Assembly: GCA_964252015.1 (NCBI GenBank) | Contig: CAXULW010000007.1 | Location: 1 to 64,000 of the forward strand | DNA: 64,000 bases | Source of the DNA: CAXSBR01 sp964252015 | Lineage (GTDB): Bacteria; Actinomycetota; Actinomycetes; Mycobacteriales; Jatrophihabitantaceae | Direction of reading: 5' to 3' | Notes under the pieces: generated by a model | The model's input: only the letters and a program-made list of their open reading frames with translations | Databases searched by the model: none | Told to the model about the DNA's origin: nothing | Shown: positions 44,230 through 52,897 of the stretch, piece by piece | How positions within the stretch are numbered: position 1 is the first letter of the stretch | Layout of the letters: each line of letters opens with the position of its first letter | Program-made: the position numbers and the translations under genes

Positions 44230-45267
44230 ATGCGAGCAGCAACCATCTACGGTGCCGGCGACGTCCGCATCGAGACCGTCCCGGACCCGAAGCTCGATCA
44301 GCCCACCGACGCCGTGGTGCGGATCGTGCGCGCCTGCATTTGCGGCAGCGATCTGCACCCGTACCACCAGCGGGAGGCGACCGAGCAGGGCAGCCCGATT
44401 GGCCACGAGTTCATCGGCGTGGTCGAAGAGATCGGCGCCGACGTCCGCACCCTGAAGGCGGGCGACTTCGTCATCTCCCCGTTCGCCTGGTCGGACAACA
44501 CCTGCGACTTCTGCCGCGAGGGGTTCCAGACCTCCTGCCGGCACGGCGGCTTCTGGGCGCGTAACGGGATCGGCGGCGCCCAGGCTGAAGCCATCCGCGT
44601 CCCGCTGGCCGACGGCACCCTGGTCAAGGCCCCGGTGGGCCAGGATTCCGCCCTGCTGCCCTCCCTGCTGACGCTGTCGGACGTGTTCCTCACCGGCCAC
44701 CACGCCGCCGTACGCGGAGGCGTGCACCCGGGCAGTACGGTCACCGTGATCGGCGACGGCGCGGTCGGGCTGTCGGCCGTTCTCGCCTCGAAGCGCCTGG
44801 GCGCCGAGCGGATCATCCTGATGGGACGCCACACCGTCCGCACCGACCTCGGTCGTGAGTGGGGCGCCACCGACGTGGTCGCTGAGCGTGGCGACGAGGC
44901 CGTCAACCGGGTGTTGGAGCTGACCGGCGGAGACGGCACCGCGATCGTCGTCGAAGCGGTCGGACTACGCCCGGCCTATGACACCGCCGTCGGTGTCGTC
45001 CGTGTGGGCGGGACGATCAGCCGCGTCGGCGCGCCCCAGTACGAGGACGCGCCGGTCGGGTTCGGCAGCCTGTTCGGCAGGAACATCACGCTCACCGGCG
45101 GGCCGGCGCCGGTCCGCGCCTACATCGAGGAGTTGCTGCCGGAGGTCCTCGACGGCCGGATCAACCCGGGCCGGGTGTTCGACCGCACCGTCGATCTCGA
45201 CGGCGTACCCGCCGGTTACCAGGCGATGGACGACCGCGAGTCGCTGAAGGTGCTGGTCCAGCCGTGA
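44230..45267 (+). CDS. Zinc-dependent alcohol dehydrogenase, copy 1
   Basis: 345 aa MDR-family protein. Catalytic zinc: C in CICGSDLHPYH and GHEF. Cofactor motif VTVIGDGAVGLSAVLASKRLGAE with RH after strand 2 favouring NADP-like binding. Only three cysteines of the structural zinc set appear (C..C.......C in NTCDFCREGFQTSC). Last codons overlap the DUF2255 start, so it opens a five-gene operon. The substrate is unknown. Confidence 0.9.
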   Translation: MRAATIYGAGDVRIETVPDPKLDQPTDAVVRIVRACICGSDLHPYHQREATEQGSPIGHEFIGVVEEIGADVRTLKAGDFVISPFAWSDNTCDFCREGFQTSCRHGGFWARNGIGGAQAEAIRVPLADGTLVKAPVGQDSALLPSLLTLSDVFLTGHHAAVRGGVHPGSTVTVIGDGAVGLSAVLASKRLGAERIILMGRHTVRTDLGREWGATDVVAERGDEAVNRVLELTGGDGTAIVVEAVGLRPAYDTAVGVVRVGGTISRVGAPQYEDAPVGFGSLFGRNITLTGGPAPVRAYIEELLPEVLDGRINPGRVFDRTVDLDGVPAGYQAMDDRESLKVLVQP

Positions 45268-45665
45268 GCGGCTGGACCGCCGCCGAGCTCGACGCGATCG
45301 ACGGCACCGGCGAGGTCGACGTCGCCACCCGCCGCGGCGACGGCACCCTGCGCACGGCCCGCATCGTGTGGATCGTGCGGCACCGCGACGCCGAGGGGGA
45401 CGCCGTGTACGTCCGCTCCGTCAATGGCACCACCGCCGCCTGGTACCGCGGCGTACAGACCCGCCACGAGGGCGAGCTGACCGCGGGCCGCCTCCAGCGG
45501 GACGTGGCCTTCGTCGAGGTCGGCGAGCACGTCGGCGACGACCGCGGACTGGACGATGCCCTGGATGCCGCCTACCGCGACAAGTACGGCCGCTCGTCCA
45601 GCGCCGTCGCCCACATCACCGCGGACCTGGCCCGGGCCACCACGTTGCGGCTTGACCCCGCCTGA
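45264..45665 (+). CDS. DUF2255-family protein
   Basis: 133 aa. WTAAELDAIDGTGEVDVATRRGDGTLRTARIVWIVRHRDAEGDAVYVRSVNG and TAAWYRGVQTRHEGELTAG match DUF2255, a small split-barrel-like fold similar to FMN-binding nitroreductases. It overlaps the dehydrogenase stop by 4 nt. No cofactor motif is certain. Confidence 0.85.
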   Translation: MSGWTAAELDAIDGTGEVDVATRRGDGTLRTARIVWIVRHRDAEGDAVYVRSVNGTTAAWYRGVQTRHEGELTAGRLQRDVAFVEVGEHVGDDRGLDDALDAAYRDKYGRSSSAVAHITADLARATTLRLDPA

Positions 45666-45685
45666 CCGACCGAGAGGAACACGAG

Positions 45686-46099
45686 ATGGACAAGAACCCC
45701 ACAACCGCCACGGTGAAGACCCCGGCGGCGAACTTCACCGGCGACGTGTGGTTGAACCCGGTGTTCGGCGGCGACGGCGCGTCGCAGCTCACCGTCGGGT
45801 TGGTCCGCTTCACGCCCGGGGCGCGCACCAACTGGCACAGCCACGCCAACGGCCAGCTGCTGGTGTGCACCGACGGCATCGGGCTGGTTGGCACCCGCGA
45901 CGGCACGACCGTCGCGTTGCACGCCGGCGAGAGCGTGTGGACCCGAGCCGGTGAGGAACACTTCCACGGCGGCACCACCGCGAACATGATGTGCCACTAC
46001 GCGATCCTCGACGCTGCCGGCGACGGCGAGGCCACCACCTGGCTCGAACCCGTCACCGATGAGCAGTACTCGACCGCGCACACCACGGCGGGGGTGTAA
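45686..46099 (+). CDS. Cupin-domain protein
   Basis: 137 aa single cupin. VRFTPGARTNWHSHANGQLLVCTDGIGLV gives the first metal-binding motif (H-x-H with trailing Gln), and GESVWTRAGEEHFHGGT gives the second His. Proteins with this arrangement near carboxymuconolactone-decarboxylase genes include mandelonitrile-lyase-like cupins. GAGAGGAACACGAG ribosome site precedes ATG. Confidence 0.88.
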   Translation: MDKNPTTATVKTPAANFTGDVWLNPVFGGDGASQLTVGLVRFTPGARTNWHSHANGQLLVCTDGIGLVGTRDGTTVALHAGESVWTRAGEEHFHGGTTANMMCHYAILDAAGDGEATTWLEPVTDEQYSTAHTTAGV

Positions 46100-46102
46100 C
46101 CG

Positions 46103-46876
46103 ATGACGATCACCGCCGCCGCCAAGGCCAACCACGACCAGCTGTTCGGCGACCGCGTCTCCACCCTCGCCCAGACCGATCCCGAGCTGATCGAGTACTT
46201 CGCCAACTTCGCCTTCGACGAGGTGCCCGCCGACGCCACGCGGCTGGACGGCACGCTCGACCTGCACACCCGGTTGATGGTGCAGCTGGCCGCAATCCTG
46301 GCCGCCGGCGGGCTGGCCGAGTTCCGTGTGATGGCCGCGGCCGCGGTGGCCAACGGCGGCGTGAGCGCGGTCGAGCTGAAGGAGATCGTCTACCAGTCCG
46401 TCGCCTACGTCGGCATGGCCCGCGGGTACGACTACCTGCACGCGGCCAACGACGTCCTCACCGCGGCCGGGGTCGAGCTTCCCCTGCCCCGACAGTCGGC
46501 CTCCACGCCCGAAACGCGCCTCGAACGCGGTAAGTCCGTTCAGGGCCGCATCGTCGGTGACGACGCGGTGGCCGCCCGCCTCACCGACACTGCGGCCGAC
46601 GAAGTCCACTTCCAGCGCTACCTGGCCGCCAACTGCTTCGGCGACACCGTCGGGCGCGGCGGCATCGACCTGGCCGTGCGCGAACTGCTCACGTTCTCCA
46701 TGCTCGTTGCCCTCGGCGGCGCCGACGCCCAGGTCCGCGGCCACGTCAGTGGGAACCTCGCAATCGGCAACACCCGCGCGCAACTGCTGGCCGTGCTGAC
46801 CGTGCTGGTTCCATTCATCGGCTACCCCCGCACCCTCAACGGCCTCGCCGCTCTGAATGACGTCACCCGCAGCTGA
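46103..46876 (+). CDS. Carboxymuconolactone decarboxylase-family protein (two CMD domains)
   Basis: 257 aa. Two homologous helical halves: N-terminal FDEVPADATRLDGTLDLHTRLMVQLAAILAAGGLAEFRVMAAAAVANGGVSAVELKEIVYQS and C-terminal GRGGIDLAVRELLTFSMLVALGGADAQVRGHVSGNLAIGNTRAQLLAVLTVLVPFIGYPRTLNGL. No CXXC, so not the AhpD-type peroxidase. Fusion of two copies is known in this family. Starts 3 nt after the cupin stop. Confidence 0.88.
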   Translation: MTITAAAKANHDQLFGDRVSTLAQTDPELIEYFANFAFDEVPADATRLDGTLDLHTRLMVQLAAILAAGGLAEFRVMAAAAVANGGVSAVELKEIVYQSVAYVGMARGYDYLHAANDVLTAAGVELPLPRQSASTPETRLERGKSVQGRIVGDDAVAARLTDTAADEVHFQRYLAANCFGDTVGRGGIDLAVRELLTFSMLVALGGADAQVRGHVSGNLAIGNTRAQLLAVLTVLVPFIGYPRTLNGLAALNDVTRS

Positions 46877-46905
46877 ACTGCCGCCACAGGATAGAAGGAT
46901 CTGAC

Positions 46906-47742
46906 ATGAGCACAGAAGCCAAGGAAGTAGCCGTCGTCATCGGACCCGGGAGTATCGGCGCGGCGATCGCCCGCCACGTCGGTGCGGGGCGGACCCTGCT
47001 GCTCGCCGCCCACGACGAGAAGTCCTCGCAGGCCGCGGCCGACGCCCTGCACGGCGCCGGATACGACGTCGCCGTGCAGGCCACGGACATTTCCGACCTG
47101 GCCCAGGTGCGGGCCCTGGCCGCGAAGGCAACTGAGATCGGGTCGGTCACGCAGGTGATCCAGGCCGCTGGGGTGTCCCCGACACAGGCCAGCATCGAAC
47201 GGATCATGCAAGTGGACCTGCTCGGCACCGCGCACGTCCTCGACGTCTTCGCCGATGTCATCGCCACCGGCGGGGCCGGCATCGTCGTCGCCAGCATGGC
47301 CGGGCACCGGGAAAGCCCGTACGCCCGCGAGATCGAGGACGCGCTCGCCACCACCGAAACGCCGCAGCTTCTCGCTCTGCCGTTCCTGCAGGCCGAGCAG
47401 GTGGGGACCTCGGTACGCGCCTACGCTCTGGCCAAGCGGGGCAACTCGCTTCGCGTGCTGACCGCGGCCGCCGCCTGGGGCAAACGCGGCGCACGCATCA
47501 ACACCATCAGCCCCGGCGTCATCATCACCCCGTTGGCCCTCGATGAGCTCTCCGGTCCCCGCGGCGCGTGGTTCGAGACCGTGCGCCAGACGTGCGCGGC
47601 CAAGCGGTTCAGCACATCCGACGAGGTTGCCACCGTCGCGGCCTTCCTGCTCGGGCCCCAAGCCGGCTTCATCACCGGAGCTGACCTGTTGATGGACGGC
47701 GGCGTGACCGCGGCACTGCGTACCGGCGAGCTGACCACGTGA
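46906..47742 (+). CDS. Short-chain dehydrogenase with atypical active site
   Basis: 278 aa. Dinucleotide motif VVIGPGSIGAAIA, D-I-S after strand 3, and a Rossmann core. The catalytic serine sits in VVASMAGH, and the Tyr-Lys pair appears as RAYALAKRGN. The C-terminus GADLLMDGGVTAALR is classical. GPGSIG differs from the usual TGxxxGIG. Fourth member of the operon, likely acting on the same substrate as the two dehydrogenases. Confidence 0.88.
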   Translation: MSTEAKEVAVVIGPGSIGAAIARHVGAGRTLLLAAHDEKSSQAAADALHGAGYDVAVQATDISDLAQVRALAAKATEIGSVTQVIQAAGVSPTQASIERIMQVDLLGTAHVLDVFADVIATGGAGIVVASMAGHRESPYAREIEDALATTETPQLLALPFLQAEQVGTSVRAYALAKRGNSLRVLTAAAAWGKRGARINTISPGVIITPLALDELSGPRGAWFETVRQTCAAKRFSTSDEVATVAAFLLGPQAGFITGADLLMDGGVTAALRTGELTT

Positions 47743-47791
47743 GCAACCGGAGGGTCGGCCCGATATGTGACCACGCGATCCCACGCGGAAA

Positions 47792-47935
47792 GCCAAGAAT
47801 TTCGACGTCTTCGGCTTCGACCTCACCGCCGACGAGCTGAAGCACATCGACAGTCTCGACACCGGTACGCGCAACGGACCGGACCCCGACAAACCCCGGC
47901 CGGAGTTCTTCGACCGCGTCATCCCCGAACCCTGA
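47792..47935 (+). pseudogene. C-terminal remnant of an aldo/keto reductase
   Basis: 48 codons read AKNFDVFGFDLTADELKHIDSLDTG followed by TRNGPDPDKP and a stop at 47933. This is the final helix region of 2,5-diketo-gluconate-reductase-type AKRs. The N-terminal 230 residues are missing. Another AKR piece (49066-49140) comes from a different member, so this is not simply a split of one gene. Confidence 0.75.
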
Positions 47936-47946
47936 GGAGCACACCG

Positions 47947-48981
47947 ATGAAGGCAGCAGTATTCGAAGGCAAGGGAAAGATCAGCGTCATCGACGTACCC
48001 GACCCGGTCCTGCAGGGCCCGGGTGAGGCGATCGTCAGGGTGACCCACAGCTGCATCTGCGGATCCGACCTGTGGTTCTACCGCGGCCTGTCACCGCAGG
48101 GGCCCCGGATCGGCCACGAGTTCATGGGCGTGGTCGAAGCCGTCGGTGACGACGTCAACACCGTCAAGGTGGGTGACTTCGTCATCGCCCCGTTCGTGAT
48201 CTCCGACGGAGTCTGCCCCGAATGCATCGTCGGTGAGACCCGCTTTTGCCGCCACGGCATGTTCTGGGGCACCAACGGCTATGACGGCGGGCAAGGGGAG
48301 AAGGTCCGGCTGCCGTTCGCCGACGGCACCTTGGTCGTCGTCCCCGGCGGCAACGACCTGGACGAGCACATGCTGCGCGCGATCCTGCCGCTGACCGATG
48401 TCCTGTCGACCGGTCACCATGCGGCGGTAGACGCCCACGTCAGCGAGGGATCGACGGTCGCCGTCATCGGTGATGGCGCCGTCGGTCTGTGCGCCGTCGC
48501 GGCCAGCAAACGACTGGGGGCCGCGCGCATCCTCCTCGTCAGTACCCACGACGACCGCGCCGCGATCGGCACCCAGTTCGGCGCCACCGACATCGTCGCC
48601 GCCCGCGGTGATGACGCGGTGCAGCAGATCAAGGCGGCCACGGGCGACTTGGGCGTCGACGCCGCACTCGAATGCGTAGGTACCCCAGAAGCCTGGAACA
48701 CCGCCTTCGACGCGGTACGGATCGGCGGTAACGTCGGCTTCGTTGGCGTGCCCCACGATGTCGCCGACGTGCCGGTGTCGAAACTGTTCGGATCGAACAA
48801 GGGCATCAAGGGCAGCGGCGCCTCGGCCCGCCACCACATCCCCGAGCTGCTGCCCGATGTGTTGAACGGCAGCCTCGACGTGTCCGCGATCTTCACCGAG
48901 GAATTACCGCTCGCCGAAGCCGCCCAGGGCTACCAGGACATGGACGAACGGCGAGCAATCAAGGTCCTTCTCAGGCCGTAG
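47947..48981 (+). CDS. Zinc-dependent alcohol dehydrogenase, copy 2
   Basis: 344 aa from ATG 47947 (GAGGAG upstream). It is homologous to copy 1 at 44230: CICGSDLWFYRG, GHEFMGVVEAVGDDVNTVKVGDFVIAPF, VAVIGDGAVGLCAVAASKRLGAARI. Only two to three structural-zinc cysteines are present. It closes the operon after a decayed AKR gene. Confidence 0.9.
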   Translation: MKAAVFEGKGKISVIDVPDPVLQGPGEAIVRVTHSCICGSDLWFYRGLSPQGPRIGHEFMGVVEAVGDDVNTVKVGDFVIAPFVISDGVCPECIVGETRFCRHGMFWGTNGYDGGQGEKVRLPFADGTLVVVPGGNDLDEHMLRAILPLTDVLSTGHHAAVDAHVSEGSTVAVIGDGAVGLCAVAASKRLGAARILLVSTHDDRAAIGTQFGATDIVAARGDDAVQQIKAATGDLGVDAALECVGTPEAWNTAFDAVRIGGNVGFVGVPHDVADVPVSKLFGSNKGIKGSGASARHHIPELLPDVLNGSLDVSAIFTEELPLAEAAQGYQDMDERRAIKVLLRP

Positions 48982-48996
48982 CGGCCGACGAAGGCT

Positions 48997-49057
48997 GATC
49001 ACGGCCCGCGGTCGATCACGGCCCGCGGTCGATCACGGCTCGCGGCCGATCACGGCC
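48997..49057 (+). repeat. Tandem 17-bp repeat
   Basis: Three full units and a partial fourth of GATCACGGCCCGCGGTC with one or two changes in the third. It lies between the second dehydrogenase gene and a decayed AKR fragment. No arms for a hairpin terminator are obvious across the units. Confidence 0.8.
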
Positions 49058-49065
49058 AGAGGGAC

Positions 49066-49140
49066 AGCGTGCACGCCAGCCTGAAACGACTCCAGACCGA
49101 CCACATCGACCTGTTGCAGATCCATGGCCGCATGTACAGC
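49066..49140 (+). pseudogene. Internal fragment of a second aldo/keto reductase
   Basis: HASLKRLQTDHIDLLQIHG matches the conserved LxRLxxDYIDLYxxH motif of AKRs, covering the catalytic-side strand. After about 25 residues the homology ends; no start or C-terminus is present. Confidence 0.7.
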
Positions 49141-49276
49141 GCGGCCGGGCTGCTCGACGGTTGGACACCGCCCACCGACATCGCGGACATGCCCCGGGTC
49201 ACCTTCGGGCTCCAGAGCCGAGGACGCGAACCCGATCGTCGGTTGACGTGCCGACCGGGCGCACCGCCACGGACGG

Positions 49277-49762
49277 TTAGGGCACCAGCACGAGTGGCGA
49301 CGCCGTGATCGCCCCGTTGCAGGCCTTCTCGCCGCGCCCGGCCAGGACCGGCGTGGTGTTGTTCGGCGGCGTGACGATCATGTTGGTCGCCGCTTCGGGC
49401 GTGCAGTTGGCGACGCCGGGATCGGTGTAGCTGAAGTGCCAGCTCACCTTGTGGTTGTGCGCGACGACGACCTCCGCCTTCGTCCCGGCCCGGGTCACCG
49501 TGGTCACCAACGGGCGCCCGTCAGAGCCGTAGTTCTGGGCACCCACAAAGCCGATGGTCTCGCAGGTGCCGCCGACGTTCGTGAAGTGCCAGTTGTCGTA
49601 GAACGTCCCGGCCGCACCCTCCATGCCGTCGTAGTGCGGCACCAGCTGGCGGGCCTGACAGACGGGTGTGGATGCGCCGGCCGGCTCGCTGGCGACCGCG
49701 GCGGTGGCCACCCCGATCCCGCTGGTCAGTGCTACGGCGACGATGAGCAGACGCTTGGACAT
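49277..49762 (-). CDS. Secreted DUF4232-type protein
   Basis: 161 aa from ATG 49762 (MSKRLLIVAVAL). A Sec signal peptide ends near ASEPAGA. The mature domain has three conserved cysteines (TPVCQARQLV, GTCETIGF, VANCTPEAA) and NWHFTNVGGT, as in DUF4232 exported proteins of actinobacteria. Function unknown; an extracellular beta-sandwich is likely. Confidence 0.8.
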   Translation of the reverse strand: MSKRLLIVAVALTSGIGVATAAVASEPAGASTPVCQARQLVPHYDGMEGAAGTFYDNWHFTNVGGTCETIGFVGAQNYGSDGRPLVTTVTRAGTKAEVVVAHNHKVSWHFSYTDPGVANCTPEAATNMIVTPPNNTTPVLAGRGEKACNGAITASPLVLVP

Positions 49763-50096
49763 GATGGATCCTCTCGACGTTGAAACGGACAACCGGAAGA
49801 GGCAGCACGGGCCGGAAAATGAACCAGCCTGACGAGGTTGTGACCAAATCGATGCACACCGCGCCGGATTTCACCCGGTACGCATGAGTCTGTACCGCAT
49901 CCGTAGCGCGGTAGCCGTCGTTGTTTACGCGTCGGCGCGCTAAGCCGGGCGGAAGTTCGTGTCCTTCGGCTCGGGTAGTGGGCCTTTGCGGAACCCGATG
50001 GCAGGGTTCTGCCGCAGGGTGTCGTATCGGCGGGATGCCGTTCGTAGTAGGAGTGGAAGGCGGTCACCGGGACCGTCCGGAACTGAGGAGAAGCAG
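49763..50096. other. Divergent intergenic region, nothing clear
   Basis: About 330 bp between the secreted protein and the YCII-type gene. It must hold both promoters. No palindrome or gene relic is evident. Confidence 0.5.
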
Positions 50097-50459
50097 ATGA
50101 CGCAGTACCTATTGAGCGTGCACGGCCCAGCGGAAAGGGAGGAGTTCGGCGGCTACGGTTCCAAGGAGGAGATGGAGGAGGCGTTCGCTGCGACCGGTGC
50201 CTTCAACGACAAGCTCCAAGCTGATGGCTACTGGGTCTTCGCCGGTGGGCTTCAGGCGGCGTCAACGGCGACCGTCGTCGACGGCCAGGGCGAGACGCCG
50301 GTGATGACCGACGGCCCCTACCTCGAGACCAAGGAGGTCATCGGGGGCTTTTGGATCATCGATGCGCCCGACCTCGACGTCGCGCTCAAGCTCGCGGCCG
50401 AGGGGTCCAAGGCGTGCCGGGGCAAGGTCGAAGTCCGTCCGTTCGACGGCCTCGGCTGA
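50097..50459 (+). CDS. YCII/DGPF-domain protein
   Basis: 120 aa from ATG 50097 (AGGAG upstream). MTQYLLSVHGPAE, GAFNDKLQADGYWVFAGGLQ and MTDGPYLETKEVIGGFWIIDAPDLDVALKLAAEGSKACRGKVEVRPF are typical of YCII/DGPF proteins found beside ECF sigma genes. No sigma factor follows here. Biochemical role unknown. Confidence 0.9.
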   Translation: MTQYLLSVHGPAEREEFGGYGSKEEMEEAFAATGAFNDKLQADGYWVFAGGLQAASTATVVDGQGETPVMTDGPYLETKEVIGGFWIIDAPDLDVALKLAAEGSKACRGKVEVRPFDGLG

Positions 50460-50507
50460 GCCGCACCGAACCGCGGCAGAGCGAAAAGCGTCCAGGACAG
50501 CGGACGA

Positions 50508-51044
50508 TCAGGGTGACGTGGTCTGCTCCGCGCGCAGGATCCCCATGAGCACGATGTCCTCGTAGGCGCCGCGGACCCACGCGTGCTGGCGCTGCCGGCC
50601 CTCGACCACGAAACCCGCCTTCTCGTACGCGCGGATAGCGGCGGTGTTCGAGGCGATGGCCTGCAGGTGGATCCGGCGCAGGTTGCGGCGCACGAATCCG
50701 AACTCGACCAGCAGGGCGACCGCCGCCGTCCCGATACCGCGACCCCGCGCGGTCGGTAGCAAATTGATCCCGGCCTCGGCGTGGCCGGCGAACAAGTCGA
50801 AATTGAACAGCGATGCGGCGCCGACGGCGACCCCGTCGACGGCGACCACGAAGGATACGTTGTCCCCAGGGGCATCGCTGTCGGCCGCACGTGCGGTCCG
50901 GGCGTCGAAGTGGGCCCTGGTCATGGGACGCGGCGCTTCCGGGTTGCGCTCCTCCCAGGTGTCCAGGTCGGCGGCGAGCTGGAACAGAACGTCGAGGTCG
51001 TCGTCGGTGCGCGGTCGCAGCGACACCACTGGCGGGTCAGGCAT
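50508..51044 (-). CDS. GNAT-family acetyltransferase
   Basis: 178 aa from ATG 51044. VSLRPRTDDDLDVLFQLAADLDTWEERNP opens, AGINLLPTARGRGIGTAAVALLVEFGF is the acetyl-CoA pyrophosphate loop, and NTAAIRAYEKAGFVVEGRQRQHAWVRGAYEDIVLMGIL closes, as in RimJ/RimL-like GNATs. Acetyl acceptor unknown. Confidence 0.9.
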   Translation of the reverse strand: MPDPPVVSLRPRTDDDLDVLFQLAADLDTWEERNPEAPRPMTRAHFDARTARAADSDAPGDNVSFVVAVDGVAVGAASLFNFDLFAGHAEAGINLLPTARGRGIGTAAVALLVEFGFVRRNLRRIHLQAIASNTAAIRAYEKAGFVVEGRQRQHAWVRGAYEDIVLMGILRAEQTTSP

Positions 51045-51157
51045 AGCGAGCACTGTAACTTCGGCTGTCGGCCGGCGTTCCCCGGTACCAGCAAGTGCTT
51101 GAAGCGGTCGGCGCTGTGTTCGGCAGATCAGGAGCCGAATGCCGGAGGATGAATCCC

Positions 51158-51598
51158 ATGTCACACGTGCGGCGCTTCGACCACGTCGGAATCACGGTGG
51201 CCGACCTGGACACCGTGACGGCGTTCTTCGTCGGGTTGGGTCTCGAGGTCGAGGGCAGGATGTTCGTGGAGGGCGAGTTCCTTGACACCGTGATCGGCAT
51301 CCCCGACTCCCGCACCGAGATCGTCATGCTGGGCCCGCCCGATGGAGGTACCCGACTGGAGCTCTCGAGCTTTGTCCGACCCGATCACGGAACCGGATCG
51401 CCGGTCGCGATGGCGAACGAGCTGGGGCTGCGCAATGTGGCCTTCGAGGTCGAAGACCTACCTGCAGTCGTCGACGGGCTGGGCGTGGACGGCTACCAGC
51501 TGGTCGGCGGAATTGGCCAGTACGAGCACAGCTGGCGGATGGCCTACGTGCGCGGTCCGGAGGGGATCATCGTGTCCCTGGCCGAGCGAATCGGCTGA
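51158..51598 (+). CDS. VOC-superfamily protein
   Basis: 146 aa from ATG 51158, placed 9 nt after GGAGG. VRRFDHVGITVADLDTVTAFFVGLGLEVEGRMFV has the His ligand, and SWRMAYVRGPEGIIVSLAERIG ends with the Glu ligand position. Similar to lactoylglutathione lyase-like proteins of streptomycetes. Substrate unknown. Confidence 0.88.
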   Translation: MSHVRRFDHVGITVADLDTVTAFFVGLGLEVEGRMFVEGEFLDTVIGIPDSRTEIVMLGPPDGGTRLELSSFVRPDHGTGSPVAMANELGLRNVAFEVEDLPAVVDGLGVDGYQLVGGIGQYEHSWRMAYVRGPEGIIVSLAERIG

Positions 51599-51630
51599 CC
51601 CAGCAGCCAGATCCCGCAGGTCGGCCCACG

Positions 51631-52302
51631 TCAGTACGGTTTCGCGTACACCCAGACGAGGTCGGCATAGTGGCGGCCGAGCAAGGCCCCGCCACAGGTG
51701 ACCAGCACCAAGCGGGCCGGCCCCTGCGCGCCGACCTCGGCGCCGGGGTCAACGCCGTCGGCCTTGGCTCGCCGGTGGATGACCGTCACCTGCCACGTCG
51801 ATCGGACACCGTTAGCGCTCCAGACGTAGACGCGGTCGCCGGTGTGCAGGGTGCCGATCCGCCCGAGCGCACCGTCGACGCCGCTGTAGTTGACGTGGCC
51901 GAGAATCATCGCGGTGCCCTTGGTCGCGCTCAACGGCGCTCCCCCGGCCCAGATGCAGGTGCGCCGGGGGTCGGTGGACGGCGGCGAGATCTTGCCGTTG
52001 GCGACGACGCAAGGACTGTCTATGGGGGCGCTTTCCCCGAGCTTGGGGATGGAGATGAGGTTGCGCGCGGCGCCGCTGGGCAGTTGGTGATCGTTCGGCT
52101 TGGGTGCCGGTGTCGGCCTGGGTGAACGCGCCGTTGGCGGGCGGACGGTCGGTTTGGTAACCGCTGCCGCCGACGGGGCGGTGGTCAGCGTCGGCGCGGT
52201 GCTAGCGGGCGGTCTCGGGGCTGGGCCCGAGCAGCCGAGCAGGCCGACGGCCATCGTGGTCGCGACGACGGTGACCATCACACCGCGCCGGATCATGATC
52301 AT
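51631..52302 (-). CDS. Class F-like sortase lipoprotein
   Basis: 223 aa. Lipobox VGLLGCSG after a short signal, then a Pro/Thr-rich spacer (about 25-75). Sortase fold: ISIPKLGESAPID, catalytic His in GHVNYSG, catalytic Cys in LVLVTCGG, Arg in GRHYADLVWVYA. Sortases cleave LPxTG-like signals and attach proteins to the cell wall; class F enzymes act alone or trim pili in actinobacteria. No substrate gene is adjacent. Confidence 0.85.
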   Translation of the reverse strand: MIMIRRGVMVTVVATTMAVGLLGCSGPAPRPPASTAPTLTTAPSAAAVTKPTVRPPTARSPRPTPAPKPNDHQLPSGAARNLISIPKLGESAPIDSPCVVANGKISPPSTDPRRTCIWAGGAPLSATKGTAMILGHVNYSGVDGALGRIGTLHTGDRVYVWSANGVRSTWQVTVIHRRAKADGVDPGAEVGAQGPARLVLVTCGGALLGRHYADLVWVYAKPY

Positions 52303-52492
52303 TTCGTGATGCTAGCCGTGATCGGCGCGGACCGGAGATTGAACCGTTTCCGCCCCGTCGTATCGGGGATCGGTCAGCGGCTTGATGCGAGATCCGCACT
52401 CGGACGCTGACCTCGGGCCTGCGGATGTCGGTGCCTCTATGGCATGATCCCGCGGACCAGAACAGGCGAAAAAGATAACGGGGCTCGACTCG

Positions 52493-52885
52493 ATGCAGAT
52501 GCGGCTGGAACTGATCCCGCTCCCGGTTGCCGACGTCGACCGCGCCATCGCCTTCTATGTCGACAAGCTCGGCTTCACCAAGGACGTCGACGTGCAACCC
52601 GCGGCGGGTGTCCGGGTCGTCCAGGTCACGCCAGAGGGCTCGGGCTGTTCGATCGGCTTCGGGACCGGGCTGGACGTGTACGCGGGGGAACCCGGCAGCG
52701 TCAGGGGCGTGCACCTGATCGTGGAGGACATCGTCGAGGCGCGGGCCGAGCTCGTCCGCCGAGGTGTTGAGATTGGTGAAATCCACGATTTCGGGGGCGG
52801 CGTCAAAGGAGCCGGCTTCGCTGATCCCGACGGCAACACGTTCGAACTGCAGGAGATGGCGTGGCGCAAAGGTGCTTCGTACTAG
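52493..52885 (+). CDS. VOC-superfamily protein
   Basis: 130 aa. LIPLPVADVDRAIAFYVDKLGFTKDVDVQ opens, GVHLIVEDIVEARAELVRRGVEIGEIHDFGGGVKGAGFADPDGNTFELQEM closes, the latter with Asp/Glu ligand positions. The initial His is replaced by Leu-Pro, as in several members. Upstream of a decayed LuxR gene. Confidence 0.88.
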   Translation: MQMRLELIPLPVADVDRAIAFYVDKLGFTKDVDVQPAAGVRVVQVTPEGSGCSIGFGTGLDVYAGEPGSVRGVHLIVEDIVEARAELVRRGVEIGEIHDFGGGVKGAGFADPDGNTFELQEMAWRKGASY

Positions 52886-52897
52886 GCCCGGGATCCG

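Noticed and set aside
45572..46783. 403-codon minus-strand frame across the DUF2255, cupin and CMD genes
   Set aside because: Overlaps three real genes with conserved motifs and gives a Gly/Val/Ala-rich product of no known family.
48997..49057. Short regular repeats as a CRISPR array
   Set aside because: Units are 17 bp and directly abutting with no spacers. No cas genes are present in the window.
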